From positions 1 through 13,972 of the forward strand of contig CALNBW010000466.1 of assembly GCA_937874815.1 (NCBI GenBank): a DNA stretch of 13,972 nt, written 5' to 3'. This DNA is from an uncultured Bacillota bacterium (GTDB lineage: Bacteria > Bacillota > UBA994 > UBA5500). Within the stretch, counting starts at the first letter, position 1; each line of letters opens with the position of its first letter. Shown piece after piece: positions 1-6,533 of the stretch. Position numbers and translations under genes: made by a program. Under the pieces are notes generated by a model. That model had not been told where the DNA came from, searched no databases, and was given only the letters and a program-made list of their open reading frames with translations.

Positions 1-151
1 TTACGTGCTGGGGACTCATCAAAATCTGTGCCAGAGGAAGCCATTGATCATCCTCATGAGTAGGCAGCTTAAGCCCAAACTGCAGCGAAAAATCATACAT
101 ACTGACTGCACACTCCACGTAATTGGAGTAACCGCTGTTTAGGTTATCCAT
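1..151 (-). CDS. DUF3467-like small protein, 3' end cut by window edge
   Basis: Reading leftwards from ATG at 151 gives 50 open codons up to the window edge, with no stop. The tail contains Phe-Ser-Leu-Gln-Phe-Gly and ends Met-Ser-Pro-Gln-His-Val. This matches the pattern I recall for DUF3467 proteins, small proteins of unknown function that end MSPQHAKAL-like, so only about 10-20 residues are probably missing. A second in-frame ATG lies at 157, but GGAGGG directly abuts it and sits about 7 nt from the ATG at 151, so 151 is preferred. The gene is separated from the gpr terminator by a long gap and is probably its own transcription unit. The family call comes from memory of the C-terminal motif. 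Confidence 0.7.
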   Translation of the reverse strand, partial: MDNLNSGYSNYVECAVSMYDFSLQFGLKLPTHEDDQWLPLAQILMSPQHV

Positions 152-527
152 TTTCATCCCTCCATAAACCTATTTTTTCATATATTCGACACCTTTCCTA
201 GGAATCCTTCCTGCTGCGATACAGAATTAGTAAACTAGCCCCGTGAGTCTCTTTTAGCGGGCCGGCCTACTACACCGGCCGAATGCAACCGTGGCGGGTT
301 GGCGTGAACAAGCATTTCTCCTGCCTGCATTGCTTATTCCGGTGGGAGAATTGGCAAGTGATCTGAACCGGTAGTTCCATAACGGGATTGAACTGCTCTT
401 TTACAAATTCAGCTGCCTGGAAGATTGCCAAGTAGGTGTTGCGCTTGCAGATTGCTGATAAAGGTCGTGGTCCTACTCGCGCGCGTGTGGCCTGATAATG
501 TAGGCAAGCGCTGACTCTATTTTATCG
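152..527. other. Intergenic gap without a convincing gene
   Basis: Between the DUF3467-like start and the gpr terminator no ORF has both a plausible length and a ribosome binding site. It holds a 10-bp perfect palindrome TTCCTAGGAA at 195-204, upstream of the DUF3467-like gene. It also holds a 6-bp GC-rich stem GGCCGG/CCGGCC (260-265 with 275-280, 9-nt loop) and one copy of a 26-bp repeat (455-480) found again beside holA. The GC-rich stem has no T-run on either strand, so I do not call it a terminator. No tRNA-like or riboswitch-like structure was recognised. Confidence 0.55.
455..480 (+). repeat. 26-bp dispersed repeat, copy 1
   Basis: This sequence, beginning CTGATAAAGGTCGTGG, recurs at 3132-3157 with one mismatch (A475 versus G3152). 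Both copies have the same orientation and both lie downstream of minus-strand genes. I see no larger homology around the copies and no transposase. Confidence 0.6.
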
Positions 528-565
528 TAAAAAACGGCTCCTGGCATGCTTTTGCCCAGAGCCGT
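528..565 (-). terminator. Rho-independent terminator of gpr
   Basis: On the minus strand, 14 nt past the gpr stop, ACGGCT and CTGG (arm 565-556) pair with CCAG and AGCCGT (arm 544-534) with one bulged G. A run of six T residues (534-529) follows. The stem is GC-rich with an A-rich loop, the classical intrinsic terminator form, and closes the YvlD-like/gpr unit. Confidence 0.85.
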
Positions 566-578
566 GGAATTACTGGAA

Positions 579-1583
579 TTACTGTAAGTATCTCAGGGTA
601 TCGCTTGTTGCCAAGCCAGGTTGCAGGGCAACGTTTAGTCCACCAGCGATGACCTTACTTAGCTGACGAATCTGTTCGTCGCACTCTTTAGGGGCGACTA
701 CTAAGTTGCCCCAGAAGGGACTCAGCACCTCATGCACTAGCTGCCCCTGCTCCTCTAGTGAGGAATTGCGCCATAGGCCCCCCACATTTGCTTGAGCGCC
801 GGCGGCCTCGCGCACGCTTTCAGTCAGCTTCTGCATAGCATCAAGTACAATGGTGTTGGCATAGACAACAGATGGTGTTCCTATGGCAATGACGGGCACG
901 CCGAGGGTTTCCCGATTAAGGGCATGGCGCTTGTTGCCCACACCAGAGCCGGGGCTGATACCGGTATCCGCTATCTGAATAGTGGTGCCCAGTCTATCTA
1001 TGCTCCGGGCAGCCAGGGCATCCACAGCGATAATAGCATTTGGCTGCACTTTCTGCACTACGCCAGAGATAACGTCGCCGGTTTCAATTCCGGTAATGCC
1101 GAGCACGCCGGGGGCGATAGCACAGACAGAGCGCATGCCGTCATCGACATGTTCGGGTGCATACTCAAAGAGGTGGCGGGTAACAAGCAGCTCCTCGATC
1201 ACTAGCGGGCCCAAGGAATCGGGAGTAACATGCCAGTTGCCAAGGCCGACTACCAGAGTTGCACCCGATTTGTCTTGCTGCGGCAGCAGGGAGGCCACTT
1301 CGCGGGCCAGCACCTGGCTTACTTGCTCCCGCAGTTCTACGTCATGTTCGCGCAGTCCAGGGGCTTCGATGGTAATATAGTTACCTGGGGGTTTTCCCAT
1401 GCGGGCGGCACCGCGAGCATCGAGTACCTGCACTCGTGAAACGGTGCCGCCCGGGAAATCCTCGGTTTCGACATGTACCCCTTGCCGGTCCCAATCGGTC
1501 TTAACGGCAGCTGCGTGAGCCTCTAGGGCTAAGTCGGTATGCACCGAAGCATACTGCCGCAACACCTCGCTACTCGGTTTCAC
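579..1583 (-). CDS. gpr: GPR endopeptidase (spore germination protease)
   Basis: GPR (peptidase family A25) is made as a zymogen in the forespore and, on germination, cleaves the small acid-soluble proteins that coat spore DNA. The 334-residue product carries the family blocks in order: TDLALEAH near the expected N-terminal processing region (16-23), KPPGNYITIEAPGLR (64-78), GLGNWHVTPDSLGP (113-126), GITGIETGD (162-170), AVDALAARS (186-194) and ADTGISPGSGVGNKR (205-219). Asp122 and Asp188 lie in the conserved VTPD and VDALA motifs thought to be important for catalysis. It is slightly shorter than the roughly 370-residue Bacillus enzyme. The start is GTG at 1583, overlapping by one base the TAG of the upstream YvlD-like gene. 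No clear ribosome binding site is visible, so translation is probably coupled. spoIIP, which follows gpr in B. subtilis, is absent. Confidence 0.97.
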   Translation of the reverse strand: MKPSSEVLRQYASVHTDLALEAHAAAVKTDWDRQGVHVETEDFPGGTVSRVQVLDARGAARMGKPPGNYITIEAPGLREHDVELREQVSQVLAREVASLLPQQDKSGATLVVGLGNWHVTPDSLGPLVIEELLVTRHLFEYAPEHVDDGMRSVCAIAPGVLGITGIETGDVISGVVQKVQPNAIIAVDALAARSIDRLGTTIQIADTGISPGSGVGNKRHALNRETLGVPVIAIGTPSVVYANTIVLDAMQKLTESVREAAGAQANVGGLWRNSSLEEQGQLVHEVLSPFWGNLVVAPKECDEQIRQLSKVIAGGLNVALQPGLATSDTLRYLQ

Positions 1584-1909
1584 TAGCGAATTTCAGTAGG
1601 CACTATGGCATCAATGAGGCCAATGACAAAGGATGCGAGCAGGGCACCAATTACACCGACCTTAAAACCGGGCACCAACATGCCAGTGATGTAAATGACG
1701 ACAGCGGCTGTAAAAAAGCCAACCCAGCCCCGACTACGAGGTGAAATGCGATCACCCAGTAGCGCTTCAGCCAACCAGCCCAATGCAGCGATTACTAAGG
1801 CAGTGATTAATGCCGTGGTAAAGTTGGCCACTTGTACGCCTGGGAGCAGAAAACCGATAAACATAATGACTAACGCGGACACTACAAAACGAATAATTGC
1901 TCCAAGCAT
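1583..1909 (-). CDS. YvlD-type four-TM membrane protein (phage holin superfamily IV)
   Basis: This 108-residue, very hydrophobic protein has four predicted membrane segments at about 4-22, 30-50, 63-80 and 84-102. Short loops join them, with a basic stretch (DRISPRSRG) in the middle. The repeated LLPGVQVANF and LVPGFKVG motifs, each after a membrane helix, are typical of the YvlD/holin-like family (Pfam Phage_holin_4_2). Despite the family name, these are usually ordinary chromosomal proteins of unknown function. The ATG at 1909 is preceded by GAGGAGGT at good spacing. Its stop overlaps the gpr GTG by one base, so the two are co-expressed. A forespore-type promoter lies upstream, which suggests a forespore membrane location. 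The family call is firm; the cellular role is unknown. Confidence 0.85.
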   Translation of the reverse strand: MLGAIIRFVVSALVIMFIGFLLPGVQVANFTTALITALVIAALGWLAEALLGDRISPRSRGWVGFFTAAVVIYITGMLVPGFKVGVIGALLASFVIGLIDAIVPTEIR

Positions 1910-1953
1910 CTTGCTACCTCCTCGGTTTTTTGTTAAAATTTGATGGACAATTT

Positions 1954-1983
1954 TAGTCTGTCCGCTCAGTTCCTGCTATATTC
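1954..1983 (-). promoter_or_regulatory. Putative sigma-F/sigma-G promoter of the YvlD-like/gpr unit
   Basis: On the minus strand, GAATA (1983-1979), a 15-nt spacer and GGACAGACTA (1963-1954) lie 44 bp upstream of the ATG at 1909. The -10 fits the sigma-F pattern GGnnAnAHTR. Read as a sigma-G site, GAATA-N18-CAGACTA differs by one base from CATACTA. The element resembles those at 2443-2473 and 8882-8912. gpr is a known forespore gene in Bacillus, which fits. Confidence 0.6.
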
Positions 1984-2015
1984 CCGACGTAGCAGAGAGC
2001 TTGGCCGTTGTCTGG

Positions 2016-2045
2016 TTGCATAAGCATCGCTTGCCATGATAGAAT
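2016..2045 (+). promoter_or_regulatory. Putative housekeeping promoter of rpsT
   Basis: TTGCAT (2016-2021), an 18-nt spacer and TAGAAT (2040-2045) preceded by TGA form an extended -10 promoter. The predicted start of transcription near 2051-2053 would fall at the Shine-Dalgarno sequence, leaving a very short leader. A further-upstream promoter is therefore also possible. Confidence 0.45.
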
Positions 2046-2064
2046 GGCCAAGGAGGTGAGTCTT

Positions 2065-2328
2065 TTGGCTAACAGTAGATCTGCCGAAAAGCGAATTAAA
2101 ATCGCAGCTAAGCGCTCTCAGCGTAATCGTCACGTTAAATCGACGGTTCGTTCTGCTGTGCGCGGTTTTCATCGGGCCGTAGAAAATGGTGATAACGCCG
2201 AGCAACAGTTGCGTTTGGCAATTTGCCGCATAGATCGGGCTGTGAGTAAGGGTGTTATGCATCGCAACACTGCAGCTCGTAAGAAATCTCGTTTAACAAA
2301 GCAGTTAAACAAAGTAGCCGCCCAATAG
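2065..2328 (+). CDS. rpsT: 30S ribosomal protein S20 (bS20)
   Basis: S20 binds 16S rRNA early in small-subunit assembly. The product from the chosen start is 87 residues, the usual S20 size. It begins with the family signature ANSRSAEKRIKIAAKRSQRN and is rich in Lys/Arg throughout, with the C-terminal block GVMHRNTAARKKSRLTKQL. The start is taken as TTG at 2065, which has AGGAGGTGA 8 nt upstream. Upstream in-frame ATG codons at 2008 and 2044 would add a non-homologous extension, and the one at 2044 would place the ribosome binding site inside the gene. A TTG start is also known for E. coli rpsT, which is autoregulated. The gene is monocistronic between its own promoter and a terminator, and divergent from the gpr unit. 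Confidence 0.96.
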   Translation: MANSRSAEKRIKIAAKRSQRNRHVKSTVRSAVRGFHRAVENGDNAEQQLRLAICRIDRAVSKGVMHRNTAARKKSRLTKQLNKVAAQ

Positions 2329-2367
2329 CAAGATAAGAGGGCACCTGCACATAACTTAGCACGAACG

Positions 2368-2395
2368 GCCCCAGGTTAGTTTCCTGGGGCTTTTT
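2368..2395 (+). terminator. Rho-independent terminator of rpsT
   Basis: GCCCCAGG (2368-2375), a 7-nt loop and CCTGGGGC (2383-2390) form a perfect 8-bp stem, followed by TTTTT (2391-2395), 39 bp after the rpsT stop. Confidence 0.93.
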
Positions 2396-2442
2396 GGCGT
2401 GCACTGATATTACCACCCTGGCGCGAAATATCGTCCGCGCTC

Positions 2443-2473
2443 GCATAAACATTATGGCCCCTAGGACAGAATA
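2443..2473 (+). promoter_or_regulatory. Putative sigma-F-type forespore promoter
   Basis: GCATA (2443-2447), a 16-nt spacer and GGACAGAATA (2464-2473) match the sigma-F consensus GYATA-N16-GGnnAnAHTR at every defined position. The element sits 26 bp upstream of the ATG at 2500 and just after the rpsT terminator. It is nearly identical to the promoter in front of sleB, including the spacer length. Confidence 0.65.
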
Positions 2474-2499
2474 ACTGGTGAAGTTTGGGAGGGTTGTAA

Positions 2500-3078
2500 A
2501 TGCGGAACGTAGCCAATCGGCATAAATGGTGGTTAGGAGCAATGCTCATGGTAGGATTGATTTATGTTCTAGCAAAGCAGAGCCCCTGGACGAGAAACCC
2601 TGCCGCTAGCCTTGACGATCCCCGCGAACATTTATCATCACCGGACATCACCTATCATGCAGAACCTGATTTGGGCCAGGACGCAATGGACGAAAGCAAT
2701 TTCCCCATTGACACTGAAGCGACCAATGAGCAACCATTCCGCGCGCGGCCTGCCCGCTGGGGACACCAGGATGTCATGCCTGATATTATCCAAGCGCCGA
2801 CAGGAGTTCCCTTAGTGCCGCAAGAGAAAGTGGTCAAAGTCACAGCGGCCGAAGCCCAATTGACTTTGCAGATGTTTCTCGGCAAACTAACTTGGCAAGA
2901 AAAAATGATGGTCCTCAAGCTGCTAACCAAGTTTTCTCCAAGCGAGATGCTGGAGGTATTTCAATTATATAAGCAAGGCAGTCGCCAGGCTTATCGTAAT
3001 TTGGACGCCATTGTAATGGCCAAAGTGTCGGAGGCGGATTTTGAGAAACTGCGGGCCTTGGTGAACAAATATCGGTAG
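2500..3078 (+). CDS. Unknown membrane-anchored protein, probably forespore-expressed
   Basis: I do not recognise this 192-residue protein. Residues 1-9 are basic and 10-25 form one membrane helix (WWLGAMLMVGLIYVLA). Residues about 28-110 are Pro/Asp/Glu-rich and look disordered. Residues about 113-190 are amphipathic helix, with TWQEKMMVLKLLTKFSPSEMLEVFQLYKQG and a Lys/Arg-rich end. By topology the large part would face the space outside the membrane. The ATG at 2500 has GGGAGGG about 6 nt upstream. A near-perfect sigma-F-type promoter precedes it, so forespore expression is inferred. It is not the B. subtilis yqzM, which is far smaller. It is convergent with holA. Confidence 0.85.
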   Translation: MRNVANRHKWWLGAMLMVGLIYVLAKQSPWTRNPAASLDDPREHLSSPDITYHAEPDLGQDAMDESNFPIDTEATNEQPFRARPARWGHQDVMPDIIQAPTGVPLVPQEKVVKVTAAEAQLTLQMFLGKLTWQEKMMVLKLLTKFSPSEMLEVFQLYKQGSRQAYRNLDAIVMAKVSEADFEKLRALVNKYR

Positions 3079-3080
3079 GA

Positions 3081-3130
3081 CAGGGGGACGGAGTTTTCGC
3101 CTGCAAATATTTTACAGGGACGGGAGGACG
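3081..3130. repeat. REP-like fragment between convergent genes
   Basis: Two bases after the stop at 3078 the sequence CAGGGGGACG (3081-3090) appears. It is the same 10-mer that forms the arms of the long palindrome at 6676-6742. A second, degenerate CAGGGACGGGAGG occurs about 35 bp later. This looks like a decayed or partial copy of a palindromic intergenic element. No T-run is present, so its use as a terminator is doubtful. Confidence 0.4.
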
Positions 3131-3131
3131 A

Positions 3132-3157
3132 CTGATAAAGGTCGTGGTCCTGCTCGC
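3132..3157 (+). repeat. 26-bp dispersed repeat, copy 2
   Basis: This matches 455-480 at 25 of 26 positions and ends two bases from the holA stop codon. In this copy only, AGGAC and GAC (minus strand) can pair with upstream GTC and GTCCT around a 3-nt bulge. The fold is therefore not conserved between copies. Confidence 0.6.
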
Positions 3158-3159
3158 CC

Positions 3160-4176
3160 CTATTGTACTTGTCTGAGTGAAAGCAGAAGCTGATTTAGGG
3201 CGCTTTCTCCCCTCAAGGCACCGGTCTTAATGTTTTCGTCGGCCTGAAGGCAAGCTAGCATGGCCGTTTGCAGCTTGGGAGCCGTCCAGCTTCTCGCCTG
3301 TTGCACGCACTTACCAGCAGGGAAAGGGTGAATGCCAAGTTGCCCAGCAGCTTGCTGCTGGCTGAGGCCTTCGTCGAGGGCATGGCGAGCAATCAGTAGC
3401 AGGCGCAGTTGCCTAGCGATCATGGAAATGAGGTAAACGGGTTCGCTGCCTTCTGCCAACAAATCTGCTAACAAGGCCCAAGCCTGGTTCAGGTTTTGGA
3501 GCCCGATGGCATCAACAAAGTCAAAAATATTAGTCTCGGCATCATTGCGCACTAGGAGTTCCAGGTCGGCTTGGCTGAGGGGTTGCCCCGCGGCATAGCT
3601 GACCATTTTCTCTACTTCCAGGCGCAATAGCTCTAGATCCGCGCCACAGCGGGCAACGACAAAGCGGCCAGTGCCCCCAGGGAAGCTGACCTGGCCGCGA
3701 CGCAGGTGATCCTCCACCCAGGAACTGGCCTCGGCGCTGGTTAAGGCGGGAAACTCGTAGCTGGCTGTTCTTTCTACGAGATGTTTGAAGGCGCGCAGCC
3801 GCTTATCGACATCGGCCGCGAGCAGAATAGCGCATGTATAGGGAGGCCAATTATCTAGTAGCGCCTCCCATTGCTCATAAACAGCCCCTTTCTTGGGCTT
3901 AACAAAAGCCGGCTGGTCAATGACGACGAGCCGCTTAGCTCCAAACATAGGCGGAGTCTCAACAGCCTGCACCATCTCTGTCTCCTGCGCTTTTTGCCCA
4001 TCGAGCTGCACAAAGTTAAGCTCCTCCATACCAGGAGCAATCAAAGCCTCCCGTAAAACACCAACGACATATTGGGCCAATACTTGCTCGGGGCCATAGA
4101 AGAAATAGAGGGGCGCTATGTGGCCATTTTTAACCTCGCGCACTAGGTTCTTATAATTATCTAAAGCTCTGGCCAT
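3160..4176 (-). CDS. holA: DNA polymerase III subunit delta
   Basis: The delta subunit is the wrench of the clamp loader: it binds and opens the beta sliding clamp during replication. The 338-residue length is typical. The N-terminus APLYFFYGPEQVLAQYVVGVLREALI is the family's degenerate nucleotide-binding-like region. It is followed by a beta-strand VVIDQPAFVKPKKG and the helical collar domain with GADLELLRLEVEKMVSYA, NIFDFVDAIG and LIARQLRLLLIARHALDEGLSQQQAAGQLGIHPFPAGKCVQQAR. The ATG at 4176 is preceded by AGGGGG at about 8 nt. It lies downstream of comEC on the same strand, the order seen in many Firmicutes, with a 103-bp gap that contains a REP-like palindrome and a possible own promoter. 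Confidence 0.95.
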   Translation of the reverse strand: MARALDNYKNLVREVKNGHIAPLYFFYGPEQVLAQYVVGVLREALIAPGMEELNFVQLDGQKAQETEMVQAVETPPMFGAKRLVVIDQPAFVKPKKGAVYEQWEALLDNWPPYTCAILLAADVDKRLRAFKHLVERTASYEFPALTSAEASSWVEDHLRRGQVSFPGGTGRFVVARCGADLELLRLEVEKMVSYAAGQPLSQADLELLVRNDAETNIFDFVDAIGLQNLNQAWALLADLLAEGSEPVYLISMIARQLRLLLIARHALDEGLSQQQAAGQLGIHPFPAGKCVQQARSWTAPKLQTAMLACLQADENIKTGALRGESALNQLLLSLRQVQ

Positions 4177-4197
4177 TGATTCATCCCCCTTTTATCT

Positions 4198-4206
4198 ATA
4201 GTAACA
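4198..4206 (-). promoter_or_regulatory. Possible extended -10 promoter for holA
   Basis: Minus-strand TGTTACTAT fits the extended -10 form TGnTAnnnT, 22 bp before the holA ATG. No good -35 is visible, so this is a weak call. holA may instead be expressed by read-through from comEC. Confidence 0.3.
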
Positions 4207-4218
4207 TATGAAAGCGGG

Positions 4219-4270
4219 TTTTGTAGGTTGTAGGTGCGTTTTGTGGGTCGTGGGCGATTGCAAATCGCCC
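4219..4270. repeat. REP-like palindrome with short imperfect tandem repeat
   Basis: GGGCGATT (4252-4259), the 3-nt loop GCA and AATCGCCC (4263-4270) form a perfect 8-bp palindrome, flanked by CTAC on the plus-strand right side. To its left, 4219-4235 and 4239-4255 are imperfect direct copies of a TTTTGTRGGTYGTRGG unit. I recall similar GGGGCGATT-type palindromes as dispersed repeats in many bacterial genomes. It lies 9 bp from the comEC stop. Confidence 0.55.
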
Positions 4271-4279
4271 CTACAGGCC

Positions 4280-6508
4280 CTACGGTTGTAGGAAGGGGAT
4301 AATGCGGTGGCCGTGATGGTTATTGAGTATGGTAATAGCCCCATGCTGATCGGTGCGCCAGATCTGCTGGCCATAGCGGGCTAGGCGCCCGAGGGTGGCT
4401 GGCGCGGGGTGGCCATAGAGGTTCCGTCCCGTGGAGATAATGGCATGCTGGGGGCGCAATACACGTAGGAACGCTTCACTGCTACTGTTCGCGCTGCCAT
4501 GATGGGGCACGAGTAACACATCTGGCTGCAGGGGCAAATACTGCAGCAAATCCGCCTCGCGCGCCCCGATATCTCCTGGCACTAAAACGCTTAGATTGGG
4601 CCATTCTAAGGCCAGCACCAGGGAATCTTCATTCTCATCTTCAGCGGGGCCTGGTAGTGGATTAAGGGCAGCCACCTGTAGTGCCCCATGCAGCTGGGTA
4701 TCGCCCAAGGTCCAATGGTGAATCTGCACATCGTAGTCCTGCAGAATCGTAGTCAGCTCGGCATAAGCTGGGGTCTGCGCACTGGTGGCCGGTACATAAA
4801 GGGCGCTCACTGGAAAAGCAGCCAAGACATCGCTTAGCCCGACAATATGATCGTCATGTAAATGCGATAGGTAGATGGCGTCGATTTTCCAGGTGCCTCG
4901 ATAACGCAGGTAGGGGACGATAACCTGTCGCCCAACTGCATCATTTCCTCCCCCGACATCGAAAAGGATAGCATCACCGCCAGGAAGATGCAACGCGCTG
5001 GCAGAGCCCTGCCCTACGCTTAGAACACAGAAATCGTAGGTATTACTGACCAAACGCTCTAGCGGTTGCCACATGAATAGTAAGGCGCAGCTAATAACAA
5101 GCGCCGTTGCCACATAAGGGCGCCAATGATTGCGTTGTGAAAACAAAAGCACCAAAAGGACAATATACGCGAGCAATAGCACTAGCGGCGGCGCGCCAGG
5201 GCTAAAGCTAGCGAGTGGCCAGCTGGCGAACCAGTCAACTAAACGCAGCAGAGTCGAGTAGAAGAAATCCAGGAAAGGCAGCATTAGTCCACCTATTGCC
5301 GGTAGCAAAAGGTAAAGAAGGCCCGTGATTAACGCTGCTGGCAGTAGCGGGGTGAGGATGATATTGAATATAAGGCTCAGGGGCGTTAGTAAGTAAAAAT
5401 GATGCAGCACAAGAGGCAACGTAGCCAACTGGGCCGCCAAACTGGCACTGATAAGCCAATCAAGTTTCCAGGGCAGAAGCGGTAAACGTTCTCTTATTAA
5501 AGGCGAGAGCGCTAATATGCCGATGGTAGCCGCAAATGACAGCTGCCAGCCAGCATCCCAGAGGAAGTTCGGATTATACAGCAGTAAGAGGATGGCAGCC
5601 GCAGCAATAGCGCTGGGCCAATCGCGCATACGGCGGGTAGCCACTGCTAACATGCCTATGAGCGCCATGATAATGGCTCGCCAGACTGCTGGCTTAGGCC
5701 CTAAAACATAACCGTAGAGCAACAAGCAAATTGCGGCAATCAGGTTTGCCTGATTAATGGATAGACGACATAGCTTAAGTAATCCCAAAAGGGCCAGCAG
5801 AACTAAACCAATATGAAAGCCGGAAATGGAGAGCACATGGGCTAACCCAGTTTGCCGCCAGCTTTCGGCCCAAGTCCCCGGCTTAGTGCCGAGGGTTAGA
5901 GTGCCTAGTAGCTCCCCACTAGCACCAGTTAGCCGGGCAGCACGAGCCAATAACCAATCGCGCAAGGGCCAGGGTTTGCGAGCAGCCAAGGTATGCTCTA
6001 GGGTGTTTACGTCATTGATAAAGCCACTAGCCAATATGCCTTGCCGATTTAAGTAAGCAGCGTAGTTGAATTCGCCTGGGTTCAAAGGCTGGCTCGGCGC
6101 GCGCCAGTTAATCTGCCCGCTTAGTTGATCACCGGGGGCTAAGATATTGGCTTGGGTGAGAGTTAGCCGTGCCTTGACTGGGTTCCACCAGGGTAAGGGC
6201 TGCCCGGCCAAGCTCAGCACTTGCACTGTGAGCTGGGTTGAATTAGCCGTAGCCTCGGCAGTGATAATGCGCACATCGGCCTGATACGATTCGTAGGCAC
6301 CAGGCCAAACTGGGGTGCGCAACTGCAGCCAAAGGAGCCCACAGACTGCTGCGATCAGTGCCAGTAAAAGCGGTTTGGGGCGCTGTTGCCATAGTAAACA
6401 GGCAATGCACAGAGAAGCCAGCAAGGCAAAGGCCCATAAGCCTTGCCAAGCGGCCAAGATAATCCCGGCACCAAAGCCAATTGCGATGACTACCAAGGGG
6501 CGATGCAT
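4280..6508 (-). CDS. comEC: ComEC/Rec2 competence DNA channel with metallo-beta-lactamase domain
   Basis: ComEC forms the membrane channel that takes in single-stranded DNA during natural transformation. From the chosen start the protein has 742 residues. Residues about 5-60 hold N-terminal membrane helices, about 70-170 the OB-like extracellular part, and about 200-490 the polytopic Competence domain with HVLSISGFHIGL (224-235). Residues about 495-740 are the metallo-beta-lactamase-like domain with SHLHDDH (548-554, an HxHxDH metal motif), VPGDI (643-647) and PHHGS (668-672). The frame is open to ATG 6583, but GGAG abuts that ATG, whereas GAGGTG lies 7 nt before ATG 6508. The extra 25 residues are hydrophilic and a possible -10 lies inside them, so 6508 is preferred. 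The protein appears complete, including the nuclease-like domain motifs. Confidence 0.95.
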   Translation of the reverse strand: MHRPLVVIAIGFGAGIILAAWQGLWAFALLASLCIACLLWQQRPKPLLLALIAAVCGLLWLQLRTPVWPGAYESYQADVRIITAEATANSTQLTVQVLSLAGQPLPWWNPVKARLTLTQANILAPGDQLSGQINWRAPSQPLNPGEFNYAAYLNRQGILASGFINDVNTLEHTLAARKPWPLRDWLLARAARLTGASGELLGTLTLGTKPGTWAESWRQTGLAHVLSISGFHIGLVLLALLGLLKLCRLSINQANLIAAICLLLYGYVLGPKPAVWRAIIMALIGMLAVATRRMRDWPSAIAAAAILLLLYNPNFLWDAGWQLSFAATIGILALSPLIRERLPLLPWKLDWLISASLAAQLATLPLVLHHFYLLTPLSLIFNIILTPLLPAALITGLLYLLLPAIGGLMLPFLDFFYSTLLRLVDWFASWPLASFSPGAPPLVLLLAYIVLLVLLFSQRNHWRPYVATALVISCALLFMWQPLERLVSNTYDFCVLSVGQGSASALHLPGGDAILFDVGGGNDAVGRQVIVPYLRYRGTWKIDAIYLSHLHDDHIVGLSDVLAAFPVSALYVPATSAQTPAYAELTTILQDYDVQIHHWTLGDTQLHGALQVAALNPLPGPAEDENEDSLVLALEWPNLSVLVPGDIGAREADLLQYLPLQPDVLLVPHHGSANSSSEAFLRVLRPQHAIISTGRNLYGHPAPATLGRLARYGQQIWRTDQHGAITILNNHHGHRIIPFLQP

Positions 6509-6533
6509 GGCAAACACCTCGCGCTTGCCTGGG

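Noticed and set aside
260..280. Terminator formed by GGCCGG/CCGGCC
   Set aside because: No T-tract on either side in either direction.
285..368. 27-codon plus-strand ORF (MQPWRVGV...)
   Set aside because: Too short, no ribosome binding site, no support from context.
792..1439. Plus-strand ORFs opposite gpr
   Set aside because: They lie antisense to a clear gpr, have no family features and reflect codon bias; the same holds for other antisense ORFs over comEC, ypeB, the kinase and the regulator.
1583..1909. A prophage, because of the holin-like gene
   Set aside because: No other phage genes occur; YvlD-type holin-family proteins are normal chromosomal genes in Firmicutes.
2008..2064. Longer rpsT starting at ATG 2008 or 2044
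   Set aside because: S20 is about 87 residues and starts ANS; the strong ribosome binding site lies between these ATGs and the TTG at 2065.
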